Shown here in pieces: positions 51,845 through 59,228 of a stretch of DNA of 64,000 bases. The position numbers and the translations under genes are program-made. The notes beneath the pieces are model-generated. The model saw only the letters and a list, made by a program, of their open reading frames with translations, ran no database searches and was not told where the DNA came from. Origin of the DNA: Methanoregulaceae archaeon (lineage in GTDB: Bacteria > Armatimonadota > Fimbriimonadia > Fimbriimonadales > Fimbriimonadaceae); the NCBI GenBank assembly GCA_020850325.1, contig JADZEW010000008.1, positions 124,001-188,000 of the forward strand, given 5' to 3'. The stretch's first letter is position 1. Each line of letters opens with the position of its first letter.

Positions 51845-52786
51845 CTATCCGCCGGGCGGGGCTTCTCCGTTTTGGGGCCAGCGCTTTGCCATCGAGGCAT
51901 CGAGCGTCCATCGTTGATACGCGGTGGGATCAAACCCTGCGGGAGAGCTCGACGCGACAAGGCCGTGACGCAACCGGTCTGCCAGTCTGAACTGACGCTT
52001 TAACCCAAACCTCAACCGGCGAATCTGCTCGCGAAGCGCGGATCTGGTCTTGGCTGGTCCCACCGGTGGCGATTCCCACTTGACGGCGTAATCGCTCTGA
52101 ATGGCTGGTTCGGCTAAGGGAGGGACCGACGACATCTTGCGGGCTCGGAAGTACATCAGGGTCGCGTGGGAGTTGATGAGGGTGACGCGCCTACCCAAGG
52201 TCGCCGGGTCAAGGACCTCATACACGTCGTAGCGGTCGAAGCCCTTGGTCGCTTGCTCGTGAAGGAACACCCCTTCGAGGAGGAATCCATTCGCCGGGGA
52301 TAGGGTTCGGAAAAGGAACTCAGGTGAGAACTGGTAGAAACCGTGCCCCAAGTGGTTGTTAGCAGTCGTGACTCCGACAAAGTGGCCACCAACCGCAACA
52401 AGCCTCATCGCATTTGACCATGCCGTCCGGACGTCGAAAACATGCTCGAGCGTGCCCCCGTCGAACACCAGAGAGTAGCTGCCCGCCAGGGTCTCGGGAA
52501 TGGGCTCGTTGAGGCTATGGACGATCGAGGCCCCCTCATAGGCCGAGGCATCCATCGATTCGACCTCCGACGCACCGAGTGCCCGGAACAGCCCATCGGC
52601 GTAGGGCGCATCAGCCGTCAACCGCTGAGCATCTAGCCCGGCCGATTCTAGGTCACGCAACGCCAGGTCGGTCTCCCATGGTGCGCAATGCAGGTTCTGA
52701 CGGCCAAGCATGAGGCTTCGTTCGAACGAGACCCCGGTTTGCGATGCCAGCACTAAGAACCGCAATGCGCATGCGTCAACCCCCAT
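51845..52786 (-). CDS. Class I SAM-dependent methyltransferase-like protein
   Basis: Protein of 313 residues. The recognisable core is YSLVFDGGTLEHVFDVRTAW, with the acidic motif I and EHV-type motif, followed by FVGVTTANNHLGHGFYQFSP, typical of methyltransferases acting on small molecules or glycans. Motif I at the N-terminus is weak, so activity is unproven. Opposite in strand to its pilT neighbours. The start is ATG 52786, with a -10-like CATAAT (52795-52800) 8 nt upstream and no Shine-Dalgarno site. Confidence 0.6.
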   Translation of the reverse strand: MGVDACALRFLVLASQTGVSFERSLMLGRQNLHCAPWETDLALRDLESAGLDAQRLTADAPYADGLFRALGASEVESMDASAYEGASIVHSLNEPIPETLAGSYSLVFDGGTLEHVFDVRTAWSNAMRLVAVGGHFVGVTTANNHLGHGFYQFSPEFLFRTLSPANGFLLEGVFLHEQATKGFDRYDVYEVLDPATLGRRVTLINSHATLMYFRARKMSSVPPLAEPAIQSDYAVKWESPPVGPAKTRSALREQIRRLRFGLKRQFRLADRLRHGLVASSSPAGFDPTAYQRWTLDASMAKRWPQNGEAPPGG

Positions 52787-52794
52787 CAATCGCG

Positions 52795-52800
52795 ATTATG
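52795..52800 (-). promoter_or_regulatory. -10-like hexamer before the methyltransferase-like gene
   Basis: Minus-strand CATAAT, 8 nt before ATG 52786. Possible leaderless promoter. Confidence 0.3.
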
Positions 52801-52890
52801 TGCCAAGTGCCGCGCTTCTTCGCCGAAGATCGCGTGATTCTTCGGGCTAAACTAGATGGGCGCCAGAATAGGCCGGACGGAGGAAGCACC

Positions 52891-53982
52891 TTGGCCCTTG
52901 TTATCGACGAACTGCTGCGGGATCTCGTGAATCGTGAGGCGAGCGATCTGCACTTGACCGCGGGACAACCGCCGGTCATGCGGATCCACGGTGAGTTGCA
53001 TCGGATGCCTGTCCCTGCGATCACCGAGCCCGAACTTGAGAAGCTGCTCTTTGCGCTGCTCTCTGAGGATCGGAGGAAGAGGCTTTATGAGCAGCGCGAA
53101 CTCGACCTCTCTTACTTTGTCGAGGGTGCGGCACGATTCCGGGTCAATATGTTCTGGCAGCGGCATCGATTAGGTGCCGTCTTCCGCGTCATCCCGTACA
53201 AGATCCGAACGATCGATGAGCTGAGATTGCCTCAAGTTTCGAAGCAGTTGGCATTGCTTCCCCGCGGTCTGATATTGGTAACCGGCCCCACGGGATCGGG
53301 TAAGTCGACGTCGCTGGCCGCGATGATCAACCACATTAATCTGAATCAAAAGGCGCACATCATGACGATCGAGGACCCGATCGAGTATGTCCACGAAGAC
53401 AAGATGTGCATCGTAAACCAGCGCGAACTCGGAACGGATACCTTCGCGTTCCACGAGGCCCTGCGCCACGTGATGCGGCAAAACCCCGACGTCATCTTGG
53501 TCGGCGAAATGCGCGACTTGGAGACGATCCAGCTCGCCATTACCGCGGCAGAAACTGGGCACTTGGTGCTCTCGACGCTTCACACCGTCGACTCCGCCCA
53601 GACGATCGACCGGATCATCGACGTCTTCGATCCCGACCAGCAGGCACAGATTCGCACGCAGCTCAGCGTCACGCTCCGGGGCATTTTGTCGCAGACGTTG
53701 GTGCCGACTAAGGACGGCAAGGGCCGTGTGGGCGCGTTTGAGGCGATGGCGGTTACGCCGTCGATCCGCACACTCATCCGCGATGGCAAGACTCACCAGC
53801 TCTACAGCGAAATCCAAACCGGTGCCGACGAAGGAATGCAGACTCTGGACAGCGATCTGTTACGCCTCGTCGAGACTGGCCAGGTTGAGTTCGAACAGGC
53901 AATTGCCAAGTCGTCGATCCCCACCGAGTTCATGAGAATGGCTCAGAAGCGGGGAGTCGTGGAGGCACCAACCCATGCATGA
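52891..53982 (+). CDS. PilT-family retraction ATPase, second paralogue
   Basis: Protein of 363 residues. TTG 52891 with GGAGGA at 52879 decides the start and gives a canonical PilT N-terminus (EASDLHLTAGQPPVMRIHG). Walker A GPTGSGKSTSLAAMI, Asp box MTIEDPIEYVHEDK, Walker B PDVILVGEMRDLETI, His box TGHLVLSTLHT and the C-terminal IRTLIRDGKTHQL helix are all present. The best classical PilT of the three. Overlaps the third copy by 8 nt. Confidence 0.94.
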   Translation: MALVIDELLRDLVNREASDLHLTAGQPPVMRIHGELHRMPVPAITEPELEKLLFALLSEDRRKRLYEQRELDLSYFVEGAARFRVNMFWQRHRLGAVFRVIPYKIRTIDELRLPQVSKQLALLPRGLILVTGPTGSGKSTSLAAMINHINLNQKAHIMTIEDPIEYVHEDKMCIVNQRELGTDTFAFHEALRHVMRQNPDVILVGEMRDLETIQLAITAAETGHLVLSTLHTVDSAQTIDRIIDVFDPDQQAQIRTQLSVTLRGILSQTLVPTKDGKGRVGAFEAMAVTPSIRTLIRDGKTHQLYSEIQTGADEGMQTLDSDLLRLVETGQVEFEQAIAKSSIPTEFMRMAQKRGVVEAPTHA

Positions 53983-55186
53983 ACGAATTGAACGACTATT
54001 GAGACAGACCGTCAACATGGACGGGTCGGACCTTCACTTTAAGACCGATACCGGCAAAGTGTACGTCCGGGTCTACGGTCAACTGATACAACTTGAGGAT
54101 GAGCCGCCCTTCCTGAGCGATGATTTTCAGAAGGCGCTGTTCCAGATGTTCTCCGAAGATCAGCAGAAACGCTACTACAAGGAGCACGACCTCGACTTCG
54201 CCACTGAGGTCCCAGGCGTCGCTCGGTTCCGTGGGAACGTCTACCAGCAGCGCGGCTGCACCCAAGCCGCCTTCCGCGTGATTCCGTACACCGTCAAGTC
54301 GATGGAGGACTTGATGTTGCCGGCAGCGGTGTACGATTTCATCACCAAGCCACGTGGCTTGGTGCTGGTCACCGGACCGGCTGGCTCGGGCAAGTCGACT
54401 TCATTGGCGTCGATGATCGACCGGATCAACTCGACCCAGTCGGTCCACATCGTCACGGTCGAGGACCCCATTGAGTTCGTGCATGACGACAAGAAGTCGC
54501 TGATCCACCAGCGTGAACTGTACGAAGACACGCTCACGTTCTACAACGCGCTGAAGTATGTGCTGCGACAAGACCCCGACGTTATTCTCGTCGGTGAAAT
54601 GCGCGACCTTGAGACCATTCACCAGGCGATCACCTCGGCGGAAACTGGACACTTGGTCTTTGCGACCCTGCACACCGTCGACGCCGTTCAGACGGTGGAC
54701 CGTATCATCGACGTGTTCCCAACCCACCAGCAGCAGCAGATCCGCATGCAGCTCTCCGTCAACCTCGTCGGGGTGCTTTCGCAGACCTTGGTGCGGCGCA
54801 AGGATGGCCGTGGCCGCGTTGCCGCCTATGAGGCACTCGTGGCATCGAACGCGATCCGTAACCTCATCCGCGAGAACAAGAGCTATCAGATCGGCTCGAT
54901 GATCCAGACCGGCATGAAGCAGAAGATGCAGAGCCTGGACCAGTCTTTGGCGCAACTTGTTGCAAAGGGCATAGTGGACCTCGAGGAGGCCCGATCGCGG
55001 GCGAAGGACCCCGGCGAGTTCATGCGACTGGTCGAGTTGGGTGAAAGCGCGTACCTGCAAGCGCATCCGGCGGCAACCCCGCCCCCGCCTTCGTCTCCTG
55101 CATTTGGCGAGCCCCCCACTTCGGGTGAGCCGCCTGCTTCGGGTGTCCGCGGACAACCTTGGCGTCCTCAGGTGAAGCGGGACTAG
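53975..55186 (+). CDS. PilT-family retraction ATPase, third paralogue with Pro-rich tail
   Basis: Protein of 403 residues with Walker A GPAGSGKSTSLASMI, Asp box VTVEDPIEFVHDDK, Walker B PDVILVGEMRDLETI and a C-terminal AIRNLIRENKSYQIGSMIQ helix. A Pro/Ala/Ser-rich extension of about 40 residues follows the catalytic domain (from about residue 362), absent in the two sisters. Pairs with the second copy in translation (8-nt overlap) and may form a mixed PilT/PilU-like motor; that is inference. Confidence 0.94.
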   Translation: MHERIERLLRQTVNMDGSDLHFKTDTGKVYVRVYGQLIQLEDEPPFLSDDFQKALFQMFSEDQQKRYYKEHDLDFATEVPGVARFRGNVYQQRGCTQAAFRVIPYTVKSMEDLMLPAAVYDFITKPRGLVLVTGPAGSGKSTSLASMIDRINSTQSVHIVTVEDPIEFVHDDKKSLIHQRELYEDTLTFYNALKYVLRQDPDVILVGEMRDLETIHQAITSAETGHLVFATLHTVDAVQTVDRIIDVFPTHQQQQIRMQLSVNLVGVLSQTLVRRKDGRGRVAAYEALVASNAIRNLIRENKSYQIGSMIQTGMKQKMQSLDQSLAQLVAKGIVDLEEARSRAKDPGEFMRLVELGESAYLQAHPAATPPPPSSPAFGEPPTSGEPPASGVRGQPWRPQVKRD

Positions 55187-55189
55187 CCG

Positions 55190-55870
55190 ATGCTACTTGC
55201 CGCAGCGCTGGTTGGTGCAGTGCAAGCTGCGCCGGTTGAGATTCGGGTTCGCCCGACCCCCCGGTTGGTGCTAACCTACGAAATGCGGGTCCACATGGAG
55301 GCGCAAGAGAGCACTGTTGATGCCCGCATCTTCATGGAAGACCGATTCCAGAAGCAAGTTGGCAAGACGCTCTTCTGGCAAACCGACGTGAAAAACGTGC
55401 TCATCGAAACGACGGGTGAGTTCAAGGCCGGGGAAGCTGCGCTCAAGGAGAACTTCGATTTCGATGGGCTCTGGGAACGCGATGATCGCCACCGGACCAT
55501 CGCCATCTCGATTGGCAAGTATCGAGTGTCCTCGGGGCCGAACGAAGGAACTTCGGATGTCGTGCTCCCCGACCGGCCGGTTCGTCCGGGAGATCGGTGG
55601 CCCGGCCGATTTGAGGTCGCGGGCAAGACCGTGCGCGTCAACTACGTTTACCGGGGAACGCACCAGCTCAACGGAACGCCCAGCTACCTGATCGAGGCGC
55701 TGTTTGACGAGAGCGACATCAAGCAGGTCAAGCCGTATCGCTTCTACGTCGCCCAGGACGATGGACGCACGGTCCTTGCCTCCGGCGGAGCGCAGTTCAC
55801 GACCAACGGAATCGCGCTTTCAGCCGAGTTCTCGATGCGCCGTACGGCAAAGTACACCGCGCCCGAGTAA
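55190..55870 (+). CDS. Exported protein of unknown function at end of pilT operon
   Basis: Protein of 226 residues with a short signal (about 1-13, ending VQA). Beta-rich with no recognised family; pieces include LTYEMRVHMEAQESTVDARI, DRPVRPGDRWPGRFEV and YVYRGTHQLNGTPSYLIEA, a periplasmic-protein-like pattern. Starts 3 nt after the third pilT gene, so it is co-transcribed. Confidence 0.55.
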   Translation: MLLAAALVGAVQAAPVEIRVRPTPRLVLTYEMRVHMEAQESTVDARIFMEDRFQKQVGKTLFWQTDVKNVLIETTGEFKAGEAALKENFDFDGLWERDDRHRTIAISIGKYRVSSGPNEGTSDVVLPDRPVRPGDRWPGRFEVAGKTVRVNYVYRGTHQLNGTPSYLIEALFDESDIKQVKPYRFYVAQDDGRTVLASGGAQFTTNGIALSAEFSMRRTAKYTAPE

Positions 55871-55900
55871 GGCTCGGATTGGCTCGGATTGGCTCGGATG
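55871..55900 (+). repeat. Three tandem 10-bp units
   Basis: GGCTCGGATT is repeated three times with one change in the last unit, directly after the pilT-operon stop. Short tandem repeat; no function visible. Confidence 0.8.
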
Positions 55901-55921
55901 AGCGCGGGTTGGCTCATACGC

Positions 55922-56356
55922 CTATCCGGGAACATTCGGGCGAAGCACGCCGACCTCGACCTCGAGATACTGCTGCCCTTGGTCATCCAGGGGTATGCCC
56001 CGATCGCGGAAGAGGTCGAAGAGCGGCTTCCTTGCGCCCTCGGATGTCGGAAATTGGATGATCACGGTTCCCGCATTCTTGAAGGTCGGATCGTTCGCAT
56101 CCGGAAGGATGTCAGAAACCCGCACTTCGACAGCCCCCGCCTGATTGAGAGCGCTGAGCACCTGAACCGCATGTTCTGGGGAGAGGTCACGTAAAGTGTG
56201 CTTGGGATTGACGAGCCACTCGGCGGCGTTCGTTGCCTGCGCAAAGGACGCCTCTAGCGGATCGGGAGGCGGCGAAGCTAACGAACTCGAAGCGTCCTTG
56301 GGTGCCGAGCAACCGGCCAAAAGGACCAGGGCGAGTAAGGCCACGCGGGTGATCAT
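55922..56356 (-). CDS. Small lipoprotein of unknown function
   Basis: Protein of 144 residues with lipobox LLAGCSA (Cys about residue 16). The mature part contains PTFKNAGTVIIQFPT and a C-terminal EVEVGVLRP, with no recognised family. Convergent with the pilT operon, divergent from the HNH-like gene. Confidence 0.6.
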   Translation of the reverse strand: MITRVALLALVLLAGCSAPKDASSSLASPPPDPLEASFAQATNAAEWLVNPKHTLRDLSPEHAVQVLSALNQAGAVEVRVSDILPDANDPTFKNAGTVIIQFPTSEGARKPLFDLFRDRGIPLDDQGQQYLEVEVGVLRPNVPG

Positions 56357-56397
56357 GGGCGAAGGCTACCCCGAAGGCTCGTACGGACCAGTAAAGT

Positions 56398-57015
56398 ATG
56401 ACTGTGCAGTGGTCGCAGGCGGTCAATCAACTGCGGGATTCACTAGCCGAGGACTCGGTCCTTCGGCTCGTGCTGTCGGGCGTGCCAGGTACTCCTGTCG
56501 CTTGGCCCGCAAATCATTGTCCGGCGTGCGGCGAACCCGTGGCGAACGAGCGTTCGCCGTATTGCGGAGACGTCTGTCGCGATCGAGCCGCCTTCGTCCG
56601 ACAAGTGCGCGCCCTGTTGGCCACCGGAGAGCCGCCCAGCATGGACCGGCAAGCCGCCCTTGACCAAGTGCTGTGGGCGTTGCTGGGCGGGGGCTACCCG
56701 CAACGGCTGCTCGAAGTGCCGGACCGGGTTCTCGCGAAGGTGCTGGAGCGCGACCAGCACCGATGTCATGCGTGTGGCGGGAATGCCGAGCTGATCGAGC
56801 ATTTGAGAACAGCCTGCAACCGTCCGATCAACCTTGGGGCCGTTTGCGTGAGGTGCCGAAAAGTCCGTGCGTATGGCGACTCTGCGTTTCTGACCAGACC
56901 CGACACGGAGACGATCCGTCAGGAGATCACCGGGAGAGTCTTGGCCGACCCTCCCGCACGACGTTGTGACGATCCCGAAGCCTGGGACTGGCGTGCTTTC
57001 CTGCGCGAGCGCTAA
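56398..57015 (+). CDS. Zinc-finger protein with diverged HNH-type domain
   Basis: Protein of 205 residues. Near residues 40-60 a Cys4 finger reads CPACGEPVANERSPYCGDVC. The C-terminal part (about 120-165) looks like a diverged HNH nuclease: RDQHRCHACGGNAELIEHL, then VCVRCRKVRAYG. The third His of the HNH motif is replaced by Arg (CVRCRK), so catalysis is doubtful. ATG 56398 is assumed; no ribosome site is visible. Origin or host role unknown. Confidence 0.6.
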   Translation: MTVQWSQAVNQLRDSLAEDSVLRLVLSGVPGTPVAWPANHCPACGEPVANERSPYCGDVCRDRAAFVRQVRALLATGEPPSMDRQAALDQVLWALLGGGYPQRLLEVPDRVLAKVLERDQHRCHACGGNAELIEHLRTACNRPINLGAVCVRCRKVRAYGDSAFLTRPDTETIRQEITGRVLADPPARRCDDPEAWDWRAFLRER

Positions 57016-57238
57016 AGCCTGAGGCGGCCGACTCATAGTCCGCTTGGAGGGAGGATCCTGCGGGTTCAACAATCGACCGCCTCAACTGGAGGGCTCGAAT
57101 ACAACGCAATGAACTGTCTCCTAGTGTGAAGCGCGGACAATACCCAGCGATATCGGTAGTTTCTTGTCGCTGATTCTTGGGACATGCAGACTCGGGGCCC
57201 TTGCGCGCGGGGGGCCATGTACGCAAAAATAGGGACAG

Positions 57239-57898
57239 ATGACCGATAGCCTTTCCCCGCGCGAGCGTTTGATCCTTGAACTAGCCGCGAAGGGCCATAC
57301 CGACAAGGGAATCGCTGCCGAGATTGGCATAGCGCCATCGACGGTTCTCACGTATTGGTTGCGCATTCGGTCAAAGCTCGGGCCGCACCCGCGGGCCGAA
57401 CTCGTCGGCGCATTTGTTCGAACCAATGCTGAACTTGGTGTTGCCCAGCTGAAGGCCGATCTCGACCAGCTGCTGGCAAAGTCAGAACAACTCGACCGCG
57501 AACTCTCGGTTTTCAAGCAGTTCATCGAGAGCGCACCCGAAGCGATGCTGATCATCGGCGATGACGGGATCATTCAGTTGGGGAATGCCCAAGCCGCCGA
57601 GATGCTCGAAGTCCCGGAGGAAACGCTGGCCGGCACCCCCGCGGAGCGATTCGTACCTGAAGAACTGCGGGCGATCCACCAGATCCACCACATGAACTAC
57701 ATTCGGGAGCCCCAACGCCTGCAGATGGGGCATGCGGGCGGCGTACCGATGATCACGGGGCGTGGGCGGCGCATCCATGGGATCGCTATGCTCAACCACG
57801 CCAAGACGGCCAGCGGCTCCGCGGTCATTCTGATCATGCGCCCGCTGCAAGATGAGCCGCTGTGGGATCGGGGAGAACCGATCGCTGAAAGGGATTGA
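57239..57898 (+). CDS. Regulator with N-terminal LuxR-type HTH and PAS domain
   Basis: Protein of 219 residues: a LuxR/GerE-like helix-turn-helix at the very start (SPRERLILELAAKGHTDKGI, then IAPSTVLTYWLRIRSKL), a coiled-coil of about 30 residues (about 67-95), then a PAS domain (ESAPEAMLIIGDDGIIQLGN). The order HTH first, sensor last is uncommon for LuxR regulators. Probably a soluble transcription factor sensing through PAS. Two kilobases from the riboswitch locus. Confidence 0.8.
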   Translation: MTDSLSPRERLILELAAKGHTDKGIAAEIGIAPSTVLTYWLRIRSKLGPHPRAELVGAFVRTNAELGVAQLKADLDQLLAKSEQLDRELSVFKQFIESAPEAMLIIGDDGIIQLGNAQAAEMLEVPEETLAGTPAERFVPEELRAIHQIHHMNYIREPQRLQMGHAGGVPMITGRGRRIHGIAMLNHAKTASGSAVILIMRPLQDEPLWDRGEPIAERD

Positions 57899-57912
57899 TT
57901 CAAAAGCCGACA

Positions 57913-58677
57913 ATGAAGGGGATGAGGTTTCGGGTTGTTACGTTGTTGGCGGTTGCTTCGGCGATTTCCCAAGCTCAAGTGGATGTGATCGACGGGATCA
58001 CGTTTGCCGACGAGCCGGGCATCACCTTCGTGCCGATCAAAGAAATCGGATTTCGGGTGGGTTGGGAGATGACCAGCGACCAAGATGGGTTCTACGTGAA
58101 CGGAACGCCCGTTCAGACGCCTCGTCAGCTCTTTGACGGCACCCGGCTAGCTCGGCTGCGCGAGCTGACGGCCTTAGGCGTGGGAGTAGGAACCTTCGAT
58201 GGCTACGAGGTCCCGATCTGGTTCGAGGGCCGCGACTTCATCGTTCGGCGCGGAACGAAACGCGTCGTCATCAACAAGGCCGAGCAAAAGCTGCGGGCCT
58301 TTCAAGGTGATCGCCTGATCATAGAGACCCGAGTCTCGACCGGACGACGAGGCTACACGACGCCGAATGGCACGTGGACGGCCGGGCCCGAGAAGTCCCG
58401 AATGCGCTACTCGAGGAAGTACGACAACTCCCCCATGCCTTGGGCGGTTCAAATCTGGAACGGGTACTTCATGCACGGCTACCCGAGCGTGCCGAAGCGC
58501 CCAGCATCGCACGGGTGCGTGCGGCTTCTGGTCCGAGAGGGCAACCCGGCCAAGTGGATCTGGCACTGGATTGACCTAGGCACGCCCATCACGATTGCTA
58601 ATGACTGGGCGAACACCGATACTCTGGTGGCGAAGCAGAAGCCGACCGAGCGCGAAACGATCCCGGTCGGCAACTAG
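57913..58677 (+). CDS. Exported L,D-transpeptidase (YkuD)
   Basis: Protein of 254 residues: signal peptide (about 1-20), an N-terminal domain like those of copper-amine-oxidase or stalk-type repeats (ITFVPIKEIGFRVGWEM), then a YkuD catalytic domain with MHGYPSVPKRPASHGCVRLL. The nucleophile Cys is in SHGCVRL and its His in MHGYP. Makes 3-3 cross-links or attaches proteins to peptidoglycan; fits the wall gene content of this window. Confidence 0.88.
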   Translation: MKGMRFRVVTLLAVASAISQAQVDVIDGITFADEPGITFVPIKEIGFRVGWEMTSDQDGFYVNGTPVQTPRQLFDGTRLARLRELTALGVGVGTFDGYEVPIWFEGRDFIVRRGTKRVVINKAEQKLRAFQGDRLIIETRVSTGRRGYTTPNGTWTAGPEKSRMRYSRKYDNSPMPWAVQIWNGYFMHGYPSVPKRPASHGCVRLLVREGNPAKWIWHWIDLGTPITIANDWANTDTLVAKQKPTERETIPVGN

Positions 58678-58679
58678 TG

Positions 58680-59021
58680 CTATCGTTCGGCTTCGGCCAG
58701 TACGTCGGCCAAGGGAACGCTCACGTGACCCTCGCGGGTGTTGATGACGCCCTGCTGTTCGCGACGCCGTCTTCGCTGGAGCAACGCCTCGTGGGCGGCC
58801 TCCAAGTGATACAGCGCCGCCGCGTTCTCCTCACACCCTAGGTCGCGGCCCTGGTGATCCAACAACCGCTCCTGCAAGACTTCGATCACGTCTTCAATGC
58901 GGCACCCGTTGATGCCGACTTGGGGCACCGGTCCCCGCTGAAAAATGATATGAATAAACGGCTTCATCACGAAGCCATCGCTCCCGTCCATCGACCGGAA
59001 CCGTTCCATATTCTCGCTCAT
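58680..59021 (-). CDS. Acb2-like cyclic-oligonucleotide-binding small protein
   Basis: Protein of 113 residues. Residues 26-45 read IFQRGPVPQVGINGCRIEDV and about 65-92 ENAAALYHLEAAHEALLQ followed by RRRRREQQGV. Both match, from memory, the Acb2/Tad1-hairpin family, small hexameric proteins that bind cyclic di- and trinucleotides and were found in phages as anti-CBASS sponges. ATG 59021 with GGAG 10 nt upstream is chosen over TTG 59027. Its only upstream neighbour is a c-di-AMP riboswitch, so the gene is probably controlled by that nucleotide. Binding residues cannot be confirmed by eye. Confidence 0.7.
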   Translation of the reverse strand: MSENMERFRSMDGSDGFVMKPFIHIIFQRGPVPQVGINGCRIEDVIEVLQERLLDHQGRDLGCEENAAALYHLEAAHEALLQRRRRREQQGVINTREGHVSVPLADVLAEAER

Positions 59022-59073
59022 ACGCAAAATCTCCTTGCGCGTCCAAAACCGCGCCGCGTAGAGAGGCCAAAAA

Positions 59074-59195
59074 CCTCTTTCGATGAGCCTACGGGGTTAG
59101 CTGACGGGCTCGGGCCAAAAGCTACCCTACGCTTGCGCGATTCGCCCCCTAAGTTGGGTCCCCCGCTCCGGCAAAACCGGATTCGGCATTCACCG
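59074..59195 (-). ncRNA. c-di-AMP riboswitch (ydaO/yuaA type)
   Basis: Conserved blocks of the ydaO/yuaA aptamer occur in order on the minus strand: GCCGAAUCCGG with GCCGGAGCGGGGGACCCA, then GGGGGCGAAUCGCG, CCCGUCAGCUAACCCCGUA followed by GGC, and AUCGAAAGAGG. Order, spacing and pairing (59074-59195) fit RF00379. The element ends 53 nt before ATG 59021. Its expression platform may be the GCGCG/CGCGC hairpin at 59037-59054, which abuts the AAGGAG site, so control could be translational. Confidence 0.9.
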
Positions 59196-59228
59196 CTATG
59201 TTACTCCGCAACGCGAGCCTGAGTTCCG

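Noticed and set aside
55922-57015. Phage or integrative-element module around the HNH-like gene
   Set aside because: No integrase, capsid, terminase or attachment-site pattern accompanies it; the neighbours are ordinary regulators and envelope genes.
57020-57084. Possible tRNA gene
   Set aside because: The terminal stem pairs well, but the segment is only 65 nt, lacks a D-arm, and its T-arm cannot form a 5-bp stem with a 7-nt loop. Not a functional tRNA.
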